Shown here in pieces: positions 21,334-31,329 of a stretch of 48,043 bases of DNA (the stretch's first letter is position 1; each line of letters begins with the position of its first letter). The notes under the pieces are model-generated. The model saw only the letters and a list, made by a program, of their open reading frames with translations. It was not told where the DNA came from and ran no database searches. Made by a program: the position numbers and the translations under genes. Origin of the DNA: Salinivirgaceae bacterium (GTDB taxonomy: Bacteria > Bacteroidota > Bacteroidia > Bacteroidales > SZUA-534). The stretch is from the NCBI GenBank assembly GCA_017557605.1, contig JAFYYJ010000111.1, forward strand, positions 1-48,043, in the 5' to 3' direction.

Positions 21334-22716
21334 TTACTTTTTCAGTTTAGCATACTCTTTTTGAGCTTTTTCAATCATTTTCAAGAAGTTGGCATCGGTG
21401 TGCATGTGCGCCACAACAACCGTGGCCAACAGCCGACCGGCCTGAACATCGCTGGCATAATGGCGGCCTGTAATTATTCCGCTACGACCGTACTCAAAGC
21501 CGCGTGTCAGAATAGCGTTCTGATTTGCGGGGGCAACCTCGACAAGCAACATGGCAAGCCCCCAACCCACCACGGCGCCTTCGGCCGGATAGCTTGATGT
21601 CAGAGAGGTTTGCGCATCGCTGTCAGGCATAAGCGACGGTTCGCCCAACTGCACAAACGGACGCTTACGAAAAGTGGTGGCATTCAACCTGTTGGCATTA
21701 TCGAGCAACGCTGATTTGGCAGCCGACATAAGTGCGGCAATGGCCGGAGTTTTTTTAGCATTCAACTCAATGCCCACCGACGATGCAAAACCATTCATAA
21801 TCGCCTCGTCGGACAAATCGGCATCAGCAATGGCTTGACGACCGCGCTCGGTGCTACGCTCGGTTTTCGCCTGCCAGTATTGGGTCACATCGCCATAAAA
21901 ACGACGACTGATAGTATCGACCGGCTGACCAAGAAAACGCTCGCCATGCGGCCAAGCGTCTGCATCTACTTTATCCAACTTTTTCAGTTTGTCGAACTCG
22001 GCGCGAGCGGCCTTTAAATCGGCTGAATAATAAGGACTTGTGTGCATTCGCGCAAAAGCGGCAGATGCAGCCAGTCGTCCGGCCTCAACATCGCTCTGAT
22101 AGTGCGCGCCAACAATCACGCGGCTCTCGGAATATTGATAAGCTCGATACATAATGGTGTCCTGCAACTCTGGCAGCATCTCGGCGAAAGCCAGCGAAAC
22201 TGTCCAGAACAGCGATGTGTGTCCAGAAGGGTACGAGCCATTGTGCCTCAACGCTTTATCATCGTCGTACTCCGACCAAGTGTGCTCGTTGAACTGCGCA
22301 AACGGACGAGTGCGCATATATTTCCTTTTGGCCGCCACAGTGCTCAAATGGCCCGTGTACGATGTTTTATTCAAAAACTTCCAGATTGCCGGAGTGTTCT
22401 CTTCGTTGATATCGATGCCGAGAAGCCACGAGTAGATTTCGGCCACCACCTCGTGTCCCCACTTGCCGTCATAGTCGGCCAGTGCTCCTCGCTCGGTGTT
22501 ACGCTGCTGCTTGCCCCATTGCCATTGTATCACATCGTCAACATATGTAAGCGATGCCGTATCGGGCGGAGGCGGCAGGTAGATTCCTGCGTCAGGAATA
22601 TCTTTAAGGAAGAAGTAAACTCTCGATGTGTCGGTCTGCGCAAAAGCTGAATAACTGGCAAACGAGACAACAGCCGCAAAAACGGCAATCATTGTTTTCT
22701 GTTTCATAAGATTCAT
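21334..22716 (-). CDS. Tandem PAP2/class A acid phosphatase-like protein, second domain degenerate
   Basis: A 460-residue exported protein (signal peptide ending near SAFAQ) carrying two PhoN-like PAP2 domains. The first (about 60-250) keeps all three signatures: K-x6-RP (KRKYMRTRP), GSYPSGHTS, and SRVIVGAHYQSD. These supply the lysine, arginines, two histidines and aspartate that make and break the phospho-histidine intermediate. The second (about 265-460) has the same fold markers (EVAPANQNAIL, ATVVVAHMHT), but PSGH has become PAEG, the K-x6-RP lysine is an asparagine, and SR has become SG. Only the last His-Asp pair remains. The first domain probably dephosphorylates periplasmic phosphomonoesters or lipids; the second is likely structural. 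Confidence 0.9.
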   Translation of the reverse strand: MNLMKQKTMIAVFAAVVSFASYSAFAQTDTSRVYFFLKDIPDAGIYLPPPPDTASLTYVDDVIQWQWGKQQRNTERGALADYDGKWGHEVVAEIYSWLLGIDINEENTPAIWKFLNKTSYTGHLSTVAAKRKYMRTRPFAQFNEHTWSEYDDDKALRHNGSYPSGHTSLFWTVSLAFAEMLPELQDTIMYRAYQYSESRVIVGAHYQSDVEAGRLAASAAFARMHTSPYYSADLKAARAEFDKLKKLDKVDADAWPHGERFLGQPVDTISRRFYGDVTQYWQAKTERSTERGRQAIADADLSDEAIMNGFASSVGIELNAKKTPAIAALMSAAKSALLDNANRLNATTFRKRPFVQLGEPSLMPDSDAQTSLTSSYPAEGAVVGWGLAMLLVEVAPANQNAILTRGFEYGRSGIITGRHYASDVQAGRLLATVVVAHMHTDANFLKMIEKAQKEYAKLKK

Positions 22717-22965
22717 TTTTTAACAAGCCAAAAGAAATAAAAAATTGTCAGTTGACAATACCATGCCAATTTTAACCAAACAATCAATCCGAACACAAAC
22801 GACAGACAATCAGATTATAAGCAATCCGGCAACCACCAATTATCATTCACCTAAAAAATCAGTCGTTTAATTAAAAAAATACGCCATCTATCAATATTTG
22901 AAAACCTTATATAATTATATGCGTAGTTTTATTCGATTGATTATTAGCGGGAAAGACTGCAAGTA
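22717..22965. other. Divergent intergenic region between the PAP2 gene and adhesin 2
   Basis: AT-rich noncoding DNA that must hold promoters for the leftward PAP2 gene and the rightward adhesin 2 gene. An AT palindrome (ATATAATTATAT) lies near 22909-22920. No complete TTG-N19-TAnnTTTG site is seen in either direction. Confidence 0.5.
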
Positions 22966-22982
22966 ATCTAAAATGGGGTAAA
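22966..22982 (+). promoter_or_regulatory. 17-nt leader element shared by both giant adhesins (copy 2)
   Basis: It reads ATCTAAAATGGGGTAAA, identical but for one base to the element at 10643-10659 on the minus strand, and ends 21 nt before the adhesin 2 ATG. See the adhesin 1 copy. Confidence 0.5.
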
Positions 22983-23003
22983 AACGTATTAAAAAGTACA
23001 GTT

Positions 23004-26000
23004 ATGAAAACTTTAGTCAGAATCACAACAGCCGTTGCATTGTTTTTTGCGATGACATCAGTATCGTTTGCTGAAATTAAAACCGGCAAAGCAGGTGATA
23101 GAACAAACTACCGTTTCGACACGGAGACCGGCATCCTTACCATTTACGGAACCGGCTCGACCTACAATCGCGGTGGCAGCTGGAATTATGGATATTCCGG
23201 CAAATCCCCCATTAGTGACTATAAAAGCCAAATCAAAACCGTAGTCATTGAAGAAGGCGTTACAACAATAGGCGCAGCGTTTTTCTATCAATGCTCTAAA
23301 ATAACATCTATATCCATGCCGGCATCGCTTACCACCATCTACGAAGAAGCTTTCCGTGGATGTTCAAGCCTTGAGACGCTTGAAATCGGGCCAGGTGTGA
23401 CATCGATACACGACCGTTGGACAACCGACTGCACTAAACTGAGTTACATTTCTGTAGCCGCGGGCAACACAAGCTACGTCAGTGTAGGCGGTGTGATATA
23501 CACTTATGACCTTCACACACTTGTACGTTTCCCCGAAGCGCTCAACACCCGCAACTATGAGATACCGGAAGGCACCGTGGATGCCGCAACCGATGCGCTT
23601 TACAAGCTGCATTATGTTGAAGCGATAACAATACCATCGACAATGACCAGCATCAAATACGGTTCGTTCGATACATGCGACAAACTTTCGCAATTGGTAC
23701 TTCACGGCTCCACGCCGCCTGTACTTGAGAAAAAGGACCTTGTCAACACTCATCTGACAGGTATTTTTGTTCCCTGTGGCCAAGAAGCGACTTACACAAA
23801 CAATGGCAGTTGGGGCAATTATGGCGGCAATGACGCAAATATTAGCGGTGCTGTAGTGGTACAATTCCATGTAGCCACAAACAACCCAGAATGGGGCGAT
23901 GTATCGATAACAAGCCGCGCCGATTGTGAAGGTTACGATATGACCATCAAGGCCATACCCACATCGCTCGGTGTATTCTCTCACTGGGAAGACGGGCCAA
24001 CCACACCAGAACGCACCATTCATATTGACGAAAATAACTTGGATAAAGAATACAGCTACAAAGCCATATTCACCGCTCTACCTTATGACATCACTCTAAA
24101 AAAAGGTACTACAAAGATAGGCAATACTAATGTGCTTGACTTATATCAAGTAGAAGCAACAAAAGAATCGACCGGCGAACACGCAACCACAACCGGAAGC
24201 AATACCTCAGTGACACACACTTTCCACTATGGCGATACACTTCAGGTGTTCTGCAACGTCACACAAGGAATTGGAAGAAAATTCAGCCAATGGTACGACG
24301 GTAACAAAGACAACCCACGTACAGTTGTTGTAACAGGTGCGAAAACTTACACCGCACAAATTACCAATGGTTCAGTGACGGTATCATCTACTACAAACAA
24401 CACAAACCAGATTACCTATGGTTCCGTCACACCGACAACAAAAACTGTCGGATTTGGCGAAAGTGTCACATTCACCGCGTCAGCTAACTCGGGGTACCAA
24501 TTCTTGTATTGGCTCGATGACACTGAAAACAAGAACCCTGTGCGGACCATTACGGCCACAGCTGACATAACCTACAAAGCAATATTCGGACCTAAGACAT
24601 ACAAAATCACAGTTGTACCAAATGATGCAGAAATGGGAATATGTACCGGTACCGCCACTGTCGACTATAATAAAGATGTTACAATCACCGCAACTGCAAA
24701 AACCGGCTACCGTTTTTTAAGGTGGAACGACAACAACTCCAACGCATCCCGCAACGTTAAAGTCAAAAGCGACATTACTTACACGGCATACTTCGAGCCT
24801 CTTCAATACACAATCAGTTTCAAAGGTGAAAACGGTGCGGATTTAGTTTCGCCAATCACCGCCAATTACAATACCATTCCTGTTTATCCGGGTGAGACAC
24901 CGACAAAAGCCTCCACTCCTAAATACACATACTCCTTCAATGGTTGGAATCCGCCCATTGCGAAAGTTACTGGTAACGCCACATATACAGTGCAATTTGC
25001 GAGCACAATAAACAAACACACCATTAGTTTCGTCAATTACGACGATTCCCCACTTCAGACATCAGAAGTTGAATACGATGCCGAACCGCTTTACAACGGG
25101 GCCACACCAACACGCCCCGGAACCGCAAAATACACCTACTCATACAAAGGTTGGGACAATGCAATTGTACCGGTCACCGGGAGCACCACATATAAAGCCA
25201 CCTACAACGAAACGATAAACAAATATGCCATCAAGTTTGTCAATTATGACGGCAGCGTTTTGCAGAACACCGATGTTGAATATGATGCAACACCAGTATA
25301 TTCAGACGCAACACCGACAAAACCTTCAGACGATGAATGGACATATTCATTTGCCGGATGGTCGCCTGCGATAACCAGTGTGACAGGAACCGCCACCTAC
25401 ACAGCAACATTTGACCAGGCCAAACGCCAATACGTAATCCGGTTTGTTGATGAAAGCGGCAATGAACTAAAAAAATACACATTGGACTATGGTTCAGAAG
25501 TAGTTTATGGCGGCAGCAATCCAACCAAAGAGTCAACAGATGAATGGGATTACACATTTGCCGGATGGACGCCTGCGATTGAAAATGTGACTACTAACGC
25601 CACATATACTGTTTCATTCACACCTTCGAAACGCAAACACACCATTTCATTTGTCAACTACAATGGCGACGTACTACAAGCCACCGATGTGGAATATGGC
25701 ACCAAGCCATCATACACCGGCGCGACACCGGTCAAGCCAACTGACGGGGCAAACAATTACACATTCATCAAATGGGAGCCCGACATAGTTAATGTGACCG
25801 GACCGGCCACATACACAGCACAATTCTCGTCGGCAACCAAGTTCTACACCATCAGGTTCCTTGACTACGATGACGAAGTTATTGAATCGAAACAATATGA
25901 ATACAACCAGACACCATCGCATGCCGCCCCAATACGACCAAGCGACACGCAATACGACTACACATTCACTGGTTGGACTCCCGATATTACAAATGTGACT

Positions 26001-29000
26001 GAAGACAAGGATTACAAAGCCACATACTCGCAGACTTTGCGCAAATACACCATCAAGTTCTTTGACGGTGACAACGCATTGTTGCAAGAAAGCGATTGGG
26101 ATTTTGGCACGACACCCGCATACACCGGCACCACACCTACCAAAACCGCAACAGCAAAATACTCATATACATTCAACGACTTATGGTCACCTGCAATCAC
26201 CAGCGTTGGAGGGAATGCCAACTATACGGCACAATTCGATGAGACGATAAACAAATACCGCATTGAATTTGTCAATTATGACAACTCAGTTCTGCAATCG
26301 TCAGATGTTGAATATGACGACACTCCGGCCTACACAGAATCCACACCATCGCGTGATGCTGATGTGCAATTCACTTACACTTTCGATGGTTGGGACAAAA
26401 ATATCGCAAAAGTAACCGGTAACACAACTTACAAAGCTGTTTATACCAGCACGCCGATACCTTACACCATTACATTCAAAAACGCTGACGGCACAACACT
26501 CGACGAACGGACGTATTATTATAATGAGACGCCATCGTTTGCCGGCACACCAGTATTAGCGCCTACAGCACAATATACATACTCGTTCAAGGGTTGGGAC
26601 AAGCCTATTTTAGCCGTAACAAAAAGCGAGACTTATACCGCCCAATACAATGAGACAGTGAACCAATACACCATACATTTTATCAACGAAGACGGTTCTC
26701 CTCTCAAAGACCAGTCGTTCGAATACGGCGACACTCCCGAATATACTGGCGAGACTCCGTTGAAAGTATCAACCGAGCAATACGACTTCATACATAATGG
26801 ATGGACGCCCGCACTTGCCAATGTTACTGGCGAAGCGACATACACCGCCACCTATAAGAACATTGTACGTTCTTACAAAGTTTGGTTCAAAAACTATGAC
26901 GGAAGTGTATTGTTCGAAACCGAGGTGGACTACAATAACTACGCGCATTATCCGCTCGAATCACCGACACGTCCAAACACCGCCCAATACAAATACTCAT
27001 ATTTGGGTTGGGACAAATCGCTGTCCTCAACAGCTATCAAAGGCGAAACCACCTTTACCGCCGTATATCATGAGGAATTACAATCATACGATATTGTTTT
27101 TGTGAACTACGACGGCACTGTACTGAAATCCTACAATTTGGTATATGATGTACTGCCCGCCTATGTTGATGATGAAGGCTCAGAACTCCCGAATCCAACA
27201 AGACCGGCCGACAACGAACACGTGTACACATTCACCAAATGGTCGCCCGACATAGCCAATGTAACCGGACCTGCCACATACACCGCACAATTCACGTCGG
27301 CAACACATTTATACACAATCCGTTTCTTCGACTACGACGGCAGGTTAATTGCAACACAACAATATGAATTCAATGAGACTCCGTCGCACACCGCACCAAC
27401 CCGCGCCGCTGATGCGGAATACACATACACCTTCTCAAATTGGGAACCGGCTATCGAAAATGTAACAAAAGACCAGGATTACACCGCGCAATACTCACAA
27501 ACCAAAAACAAATACGATATTACATTTGTTGATGGCAACGGACAATCGACAATCTATCAGGTTGAATTCGGAACCATACCCCAATATGCAGGTGAGACTC
27601 CGGAAAAAACATCAACCGATGAATTTGATTATACTTTCAACGGTCAATGGCAACCTGAAATTGAAGTAGTTACCGGCAATGCCACATATACAGCATTGTT
27701 CGATGAAACACGTCGTAAATATCTCGTTGAATTTGTCGATTTTGACAACTCGCCATTATGGTCAGGTGATGTTGAATACGGTGTCAAACCACAATGCAGC
27801 ACACCACAACGCGACGCTGACGTGCAATACATCTACACATTCAGCAACTGGACACCGGAAGTGGTGAATGTTGCCGGCCCCGCCAAATACAAAGCCGTAT
27901 ATTCAACAACACTGCAGCAATACACTATAACTGTGAACTGCGACGCCTCGCAAGGTTCAACAATCGGCTCCGGCACATACGAGTATGGCCACACTGTTGA
28001 AATCAGCACATCTCCAAACCACGGATTCAAATTTGTGAATTGGAATGACAACAGCACTCTGAACCCACGAAATGTGAACATAACAGGTAACGCATCATAC
28101 ACAGCCTCACTTGAAAGGGAAAAATACACATTGACCGTTGTTAGCGCCGACGACAGCAAAGGTACAACATCAGGTTCGGGCTCATACGATTTCGAAACAA
28201 ACGTGGAAATTCATGCCATAGTCAACAACGACGGATATGAATTTGTGCAATGGAACGATGGCAATACGCAAAGCACACGTACCATAAACGTAACTGATAA
28301 TGCGACATACACCGCACAATTCAAGAACAGGAGCTTCAATCTCACTTGGAACACCGATGGCGGAACAGCCCTTACAGGCGATTACACACATGGTGCTGTT
28401 GAGTTTGAGACAGAGATTATCAAACCCAATGACCCACAGAAAACCGGGTTCACCTTCAACGGATGGCTACCCAATCTAGCCACTATGCCTGCAACTGATA
28501 TTGAATGCGTCGCACAATGGACTGAAAATGGCGACACCCCATACAAAGTGGAGCATTGGCTACAAAATATTGACAATGACGAATACACGAAAAACGAAAC
28601 TGAAGACAAAACTGGTAAAACTAACGTCACAACAAATGTCGCGCCCAAAAACTACACTGGATTCACGGCTGAACCTGATAAAATTGTCAATTGCAACATT
28701 GAGGCTGACGGCTCTGGTGTTGCTGAAATCTACTACAAACGCAACGTTCACACCTTGAGGTGGATTGTCGACGGCGTTGAAGTGACAGAGAACTGCACTA
28801 ATGGCGATGTCAGATTTGGCGCTGAAATAAACGCTCCCGCCGACCCGGAAAAAGAAGGCTACACATTTGCTGGCTGGAATAACACTATTGTTGCCACAAT
28901 GCCTGACGAAAATGTTACTTACACTGCAACATGGACACCTAATTCCAACACCACCTACACCGTACTGCATTACAAACAGAACATCGACGGCAGTTACGCA

Positions 29001-31304
29001 GCAATGGCCGACGAGGCCGATAACCTAACCGGTACCACAGCTTCTCTGACTGCTGCACAAGCCCGTGAATACGAAGGTTTCACCTATCAGACATTTGAGC
29101 AAGCACAAATTGCTGCCGACGGCTCAACTACTATCAGCATTCGGTACACCCGCAACCGCCATATGTTGGATTGGTACTTCGGCATCTGCACTATTAGCGA
29201 CGAACCGTACACCGAAAGTAACGATAACATTGCCTTCGGAACACCGATAGTTGCGCCGACGCTTATCAAAGATGGCTACACGCTGACATGGAACACTGAA
29301 ATTCCGGCTACCATGCCTGACCATGACCTTTCGCTTATCGCTACATGGACAGCCAACAATGTGGAATACACTGTTAACCATTGGCTACAGATTGTTGACG
29401 GTTCGCTCTACACTATCGATGCGACAGAAACGCTGACCGGACTGACAGATGCCTCAACTGTGGCTGAAGCTAAAGTGTACACCGGTTTCTCCGCACAAGA
29501 GTTCAACCAAGCAAACATCGAAGCCGACGGCTCAACCGTGATTAACATTATGTACATCCGCAATACGCACCAACTGACATGGAACGTTGGTGAAGGTACA
29601 ATCGACGATGAAACCGAATACACTGCCGATGGTGACATTTTGTTCGGCACACCAATAACAGCTCCGGTGCTTGTCCGCGAAGGATTCACCTACGTTTGGA
29701 ATACCGAAATTCCTACCACCATGCCCGACAGCAGTTTCGCTGCAACCGCCGTTTGGACTGACACTACAGCAACTATTGTGAACTATGTTGTTCGCCACAA
29801 CCAGCAGGCGCTCGATGGCAGCTTCGCCGTTGCAGCAACCGATACCCTCTGTGGCATTGCAGACTCGCTCACAGTAGCCGTAGCAAAAATATTCGAAGGC
29901 TTCTCCGCGCAAGAGTTTGAACAGGCAACCATTACTGCCGACGGTTCGACCATAATTGAAATCCAATACTTACGCAACAGCCACCAACTGACATGGACGA
30001 TTGGCGATGGCAGCATTGACACAACTGTTGAATACACAGCCGCTGCTGATACCGTTCTATTCGGCACACCAATAACAGCTCCCGTGCTTGCTCGCGAAGG
30101 CTTCAGCTACGTTTGGAATACCGAAATCCCAGCCACCATGCCCGACAGCAGTTTCGCTGCAACCGCCGTATGGACAGCCAACAGCACACTAGAGCCGCAG
30201 ATTGCCCTTTATGTTGTCCGTCACAACCAGCAGACACTCGACGGCAACTATCTGACCATGGCAACCGACACCGTTACTGGCATTGTTGACTCGCTCACAA
30301 TTGCCGTTGCCAAAACCTTCGAAGGTTTTACGGCTGAAGAGTTTGAGCAGGATAGCATCGCTGCTGACAGCTCAACAGTTGTCAACATCAACTACAGCCG
30401 CAACAAATACACGCTGACATGGAATCTTGAGGGAGAAACACCCATAAACGACAACTACACCAAAGCCGGACAAGTGGCTTTCGGAACGCCAATAGTGGCT
30501 CCGCAATTCATGGAAAAAGATTATACCAGCTACTCTTGGGATACTCTGCCCGAGACCATGCCTGCAGATAATCTGACTTGCACGTTATTTGTCGATAAAT
30601 TATACATATACCGTCCAGACATCATCAAATTTAATGTGCCCAACACCTTTGTCACCTGCGACGACCGTCACATTGAGGTCACCGACATTCTCTACCCTTC
30701 TTATACACAGTTCACTTGGAGCGTAAACGGTGTCGTTGACGAATCTCAGACTGGCGCCAGCTTTGACATACCTGAAGACGCAGCCCCAACCGGCACTATA
30801 ACAGTAACTGGCGAAGCAGGAGGCGATTCGATGACTAAAAGAATTCAGTACACCGTGAAACGCCGCATCATCACAACCATGTGGGACGATGTGATAACCG
30901 TCGACAACACCACCGGCAACTACGAGTCGTACAACTGGTACCACAATGGCGAGCTGGTTAGCGACAAGGCTTATTATCAGGAAATTGGCGGACTTACAGG
31001 CAACTACTACCTAACAGCCGTAACCATTGACGGCGTAGAGATAAACTCGTGCGAGGAGATATTTGAGGAACCACAGACAACAGCTATCATTGCTTACCCC
31101 AACCCGACAACGGACAAGGTGATTGTTAAATCGGGCAAGATGAATGCTGGCGACCGTCTGATTGTAACTGACAGCAACGGAAAGATATGGAAGACAGAGA
31201 CCGTCAGCAATCCAGCTGGCGAGGAGTTCGACCTCAGCAATCTGCCGCAAGGCTCATACACAATCAGTGCTGGCGGCGAGTCAATCAACATTATCAAACT
31301 ATAA
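23004..31304 (+). CDS. Giant T9SS-exported BspA/B-repeat adhesin 2
   Basis: This 2766-residue surface protein has a signal peptide (1-23), then a BspA-like LRR_5 region (about 26-270; VTTIGAAFFYQCSKITSISM). Divergent InlB-type repeats with KFSQWYDGN or YRFLRWND cores run from about 280 to 600. A tandem array of 15 units of about 69 residues spans 602-1639 (YTI-x-FVNYDG, DVEY, TF-x-GW-x-P-x-I, VTG-x-ATYTA). More divergent repeats follow (1640-1775), then MucBP-like and B-repeat segments alternate to about 2530. The Ig/PKD-like region (TMWDDVITV, GGLTGNYYL) and the T9SS type A C-terminal domain from YPNP (about 2697) are close relatives of those in adhesin 1. A paralogous barrel gene follows after 25 bp. 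The likely role is surface attachment; the ligand is unknown. Confidence 0.92.
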   Translation: MKTLVRITTAVALFFAMTSVSFAEIKTGKAGDRTNYRFDTETGILTIYGTGSTYNRGGSWNYGYSGKSPISDYKSQIKTVVIEEGVTTIGAAFFYQCSKITSISMPASLTTIYEEAFRGCSSLETLEIGPGVTSIHDRWTTDCTKLSYISVAAGNTSYVSVGGVIYTYDLHTLVRFPEALNTRNYEIPEGTVDAATDALYKLHYVEAITIPSTMTSIKYGSFDTCDKLSQLVLHGSTPPVLEKKDLVNTHLTGIFVPCGQEATYTNNGSWGNYGGNDANISGAVVVQFHVATNNPEWGDVSITSRADCEGYDMTIKAIPTSLGVFSHWEDGPTTPERTIHIDENNLDKEYSYKAIFTALPYDITLKKGTTKIGNTNVLDLYQVEATKESTGEHATTTGSNTSVTHTFHYGDTLQVFCNVTQGIGRKFSQWYDGNKDNPRTVVVTGAKTYTAQITNGSVTVSSTTNNTNQITYGSVTPTTKTVGFGESVTFTASANSGYQFLYWLDDTENKNPVRTITATADITYKAIFGPKTYKITVVPNDAEMGICTGTATVDYNKDVTITATAKTGYRFLRWNDNNSNASRNVKVKSDITYTAYFEPLQYTISFKGENGADLVSPITANYNTIPVYPGETPTKASTPKYTYSFNGWNPPIAKVTGNATYTVQFASTINKHTISFVNYDDSPLQTSEVEYDAEPLYNGATPTRPGTAKYTYSYKGWDNAIVPVTGSTTYKATYNETINKYAIKFVNYDGSVLQNTDVEYDATPVYSDATPTKPSDDEWTYSFAGWSPAITSVTGTATYTATFDQAKRQYVIRFVDESGNELKKYTLDYGSEVVYGGSNPTKESTDEWDYTFAGWTPAIENVTTNATYTVSFTPSKRKHTISFVNYNGDVLQATDVEYGTKPSYTGATPVKPTDGANNYTFIKWEPDIVNVTGPATYTAQFSSATKFYTIRFLDYDDEVIESKQYEYNQTPSHAAPIRPSDTQYDYTFTGWTPDITNVTEDKDYKATYSQTLRKYTIKFFDGDNALLQESDWDFGTTPAYTGTTPTKTATAKYSYTFNDLWSPAITSVGGNANYTAQFDETINKYRIEFVNYDNSVLQSSDVEYDDTPAYTESTPSRDADVQFTYTFDGWDKNIAKVTGNTTYKAVYTSTPIPYTITFKNADGTTLDERTYYYNETPSFAGTPVLAPTAQYTYSFKGWDKPILAVTKSETYTAQYNETVNQYTIHFINEDGSPLKDQSFEYGDTPEYTGETPLKVSTEQYDFIHNGWTPALANVTGEATYTATYKNIVRSYKVWFKNYDGSVLFETEVDYNNYAHYPLESPTRPNTAQYKYSYLGWDKSLSSTAIKGETTFTAVYHEELQSYDIVFVNYDGTVLKSYNLVYDVLPAYVDDEGSELPNPTRPADNEHVYTFTKWSPDIANVTGPATYTAQFTSATHLYTIRFFDYDGRLIATQQYEFNETPSHTAPTRAADAEYTYTFSNWEPAIENVTKDQDYTAQYSQTKNKYDITFVDGNGQSTIYQVEFGTIPQYAGETPEKTSTDEFDYTFNGQWQPEIEVVTGNATYTALFDETRRKYLVEFVDFDNSPLWSGDVEYGVKPQCSTPQRDADVQYIYTFSNWTPEVVNVAGPAKYKAVYSTTLQQYTITVNCDASQGSTIGSGTYEYGHTVEISTSPNHGFKFVNWNDNSTLNPRNVNITGNASYTASLEREKYTLTVVSADDSKGTTSGSGSYDFETNVEIHAIVNNDGYEFVQWNDGNTQSTRTINVTDNATYTAQFKNRSFNLTWNTDGGTALTGDYTHGAVEFETEIIKPNDPQKTGFTFNGWLPNLATMPATDIECVAQWTENGDTPYKVEHWLQNIDNDEYTKNETEDKTGKTNVTTNVAPKNYTGFTAEPDKIVNCNIEADGSGVAEIYYKRNVHTLRWIVDGVEVTENCTNGDVRFGAEINAPADPEKEGYTFAGWNNTIVATMPDENVTYTATWTPNSNTTYTVLHYKQNIDGSYAAMADEADNLTGTTASLTAAQAREYEGFTYQTFEQAQIAADGSTTISIRYTRNRHMLDWYFGICTISDEPYTESNDNIAFGTPIVAPTLIKDGYTLTWNTEIPATMPDHDLSLIATWTANNVEYTVNHWLQIVDGSLYTIDATETLTGLTDASTVAEAKVYTGFSAQEFNQANIEADGSTVINIMYIRNTHQLTWNVGEGTIDDETEYTADGDILFGTPITAPVLVREGFTYVWNTEIPTTMPDSSFAATAVWTDTTATIVNYVVRHNQQALDGSFAVAATDTLCGIADSLTVAVAKIFEGFSAQEFEQATITADGSTIIEIQYLRNSHQLTWTIGDGSIDTTVEYTAAADTVLFGTPITAPVLAREGFSYVWNTEIPATMPDSSFAATAVWTANSTLEPQIALYVVRHNQQTLDGNYLTMATDTVTGIVDSLTIAVAKTFEGFTAEEFEQDSIAADSSTVVNINYSRNKYTLTWNLEGETPINDNYTKAGQVAFGTPIVAPQFMEKDYTSYSWDTLPETMPADNLTCTLFVDKLYIYRPDIIKFNVPNTFVTCDDRHIEVTDILYPSYTQFTWSVNGVVDESQTGASFDIPEDAAPTGTITVTGEAGGDSMTKRIQYTVKRRIITTMWDDVITVDNTTGNYESYNWYHNGELVSDKAYYQEIGGLTGNYYLTAVTIDGVEINSCEEIFEEPQTTAIIAYPNPTTDKVIVKSGKMNAGDRLIVTDSNGKIWKTETVSNPAGEEFDLSNLPQGSYTISAGGESINIIKL
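24807..27920 (+). repeat. Fifteen-unit tandem repeat array inside adhesin 2
   Basis: Fifteen degenerate units of about 207 bp encode residues 602-1639. Units 5-8 (25638-26462) and 12-15 (27087-27920) match each other unit by unit, including idiosyncrasies such as QYE-x-N-x-TPSH, a one-residue insertion before W, and RDADVQ. Part of the array therefore arose by duplication of a four-unit block of about 830 bp. Confidence 0.88.
29643..30176 (+). repeat. Near-identical duplicated module inside adhesin 2
   Basis: The 117-bp segments 29643-29759 and 30060-30176 differ at only about ten positions and lie 417 bp apart, the length of one MucBP plus B-repeat module. Both encode FGTPITAPVL, a short variable stretch and TMPDSSFAATAVW. 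Compared with the divergent units elsewhere in the gene, this looks like a recent tandem duplication or gene conversion. Confidence 0.8.
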
Positions 31305-31329
31305 GCCAACAATTTAAACAGGACTCGAA

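Noticed and set aside
24807..27920. Possible CRISPR-like array because of regular spacing
   Set aside because: The units are about 207 bp, degenerate and fully inside one reading frame; they encode protein repeats, and no cas genes are present.
23364..30944. Minus-strand open frames within adhesin 2
   Set aside because: They are shadows of the tandem repeats, without starts, signals or domains of their own.
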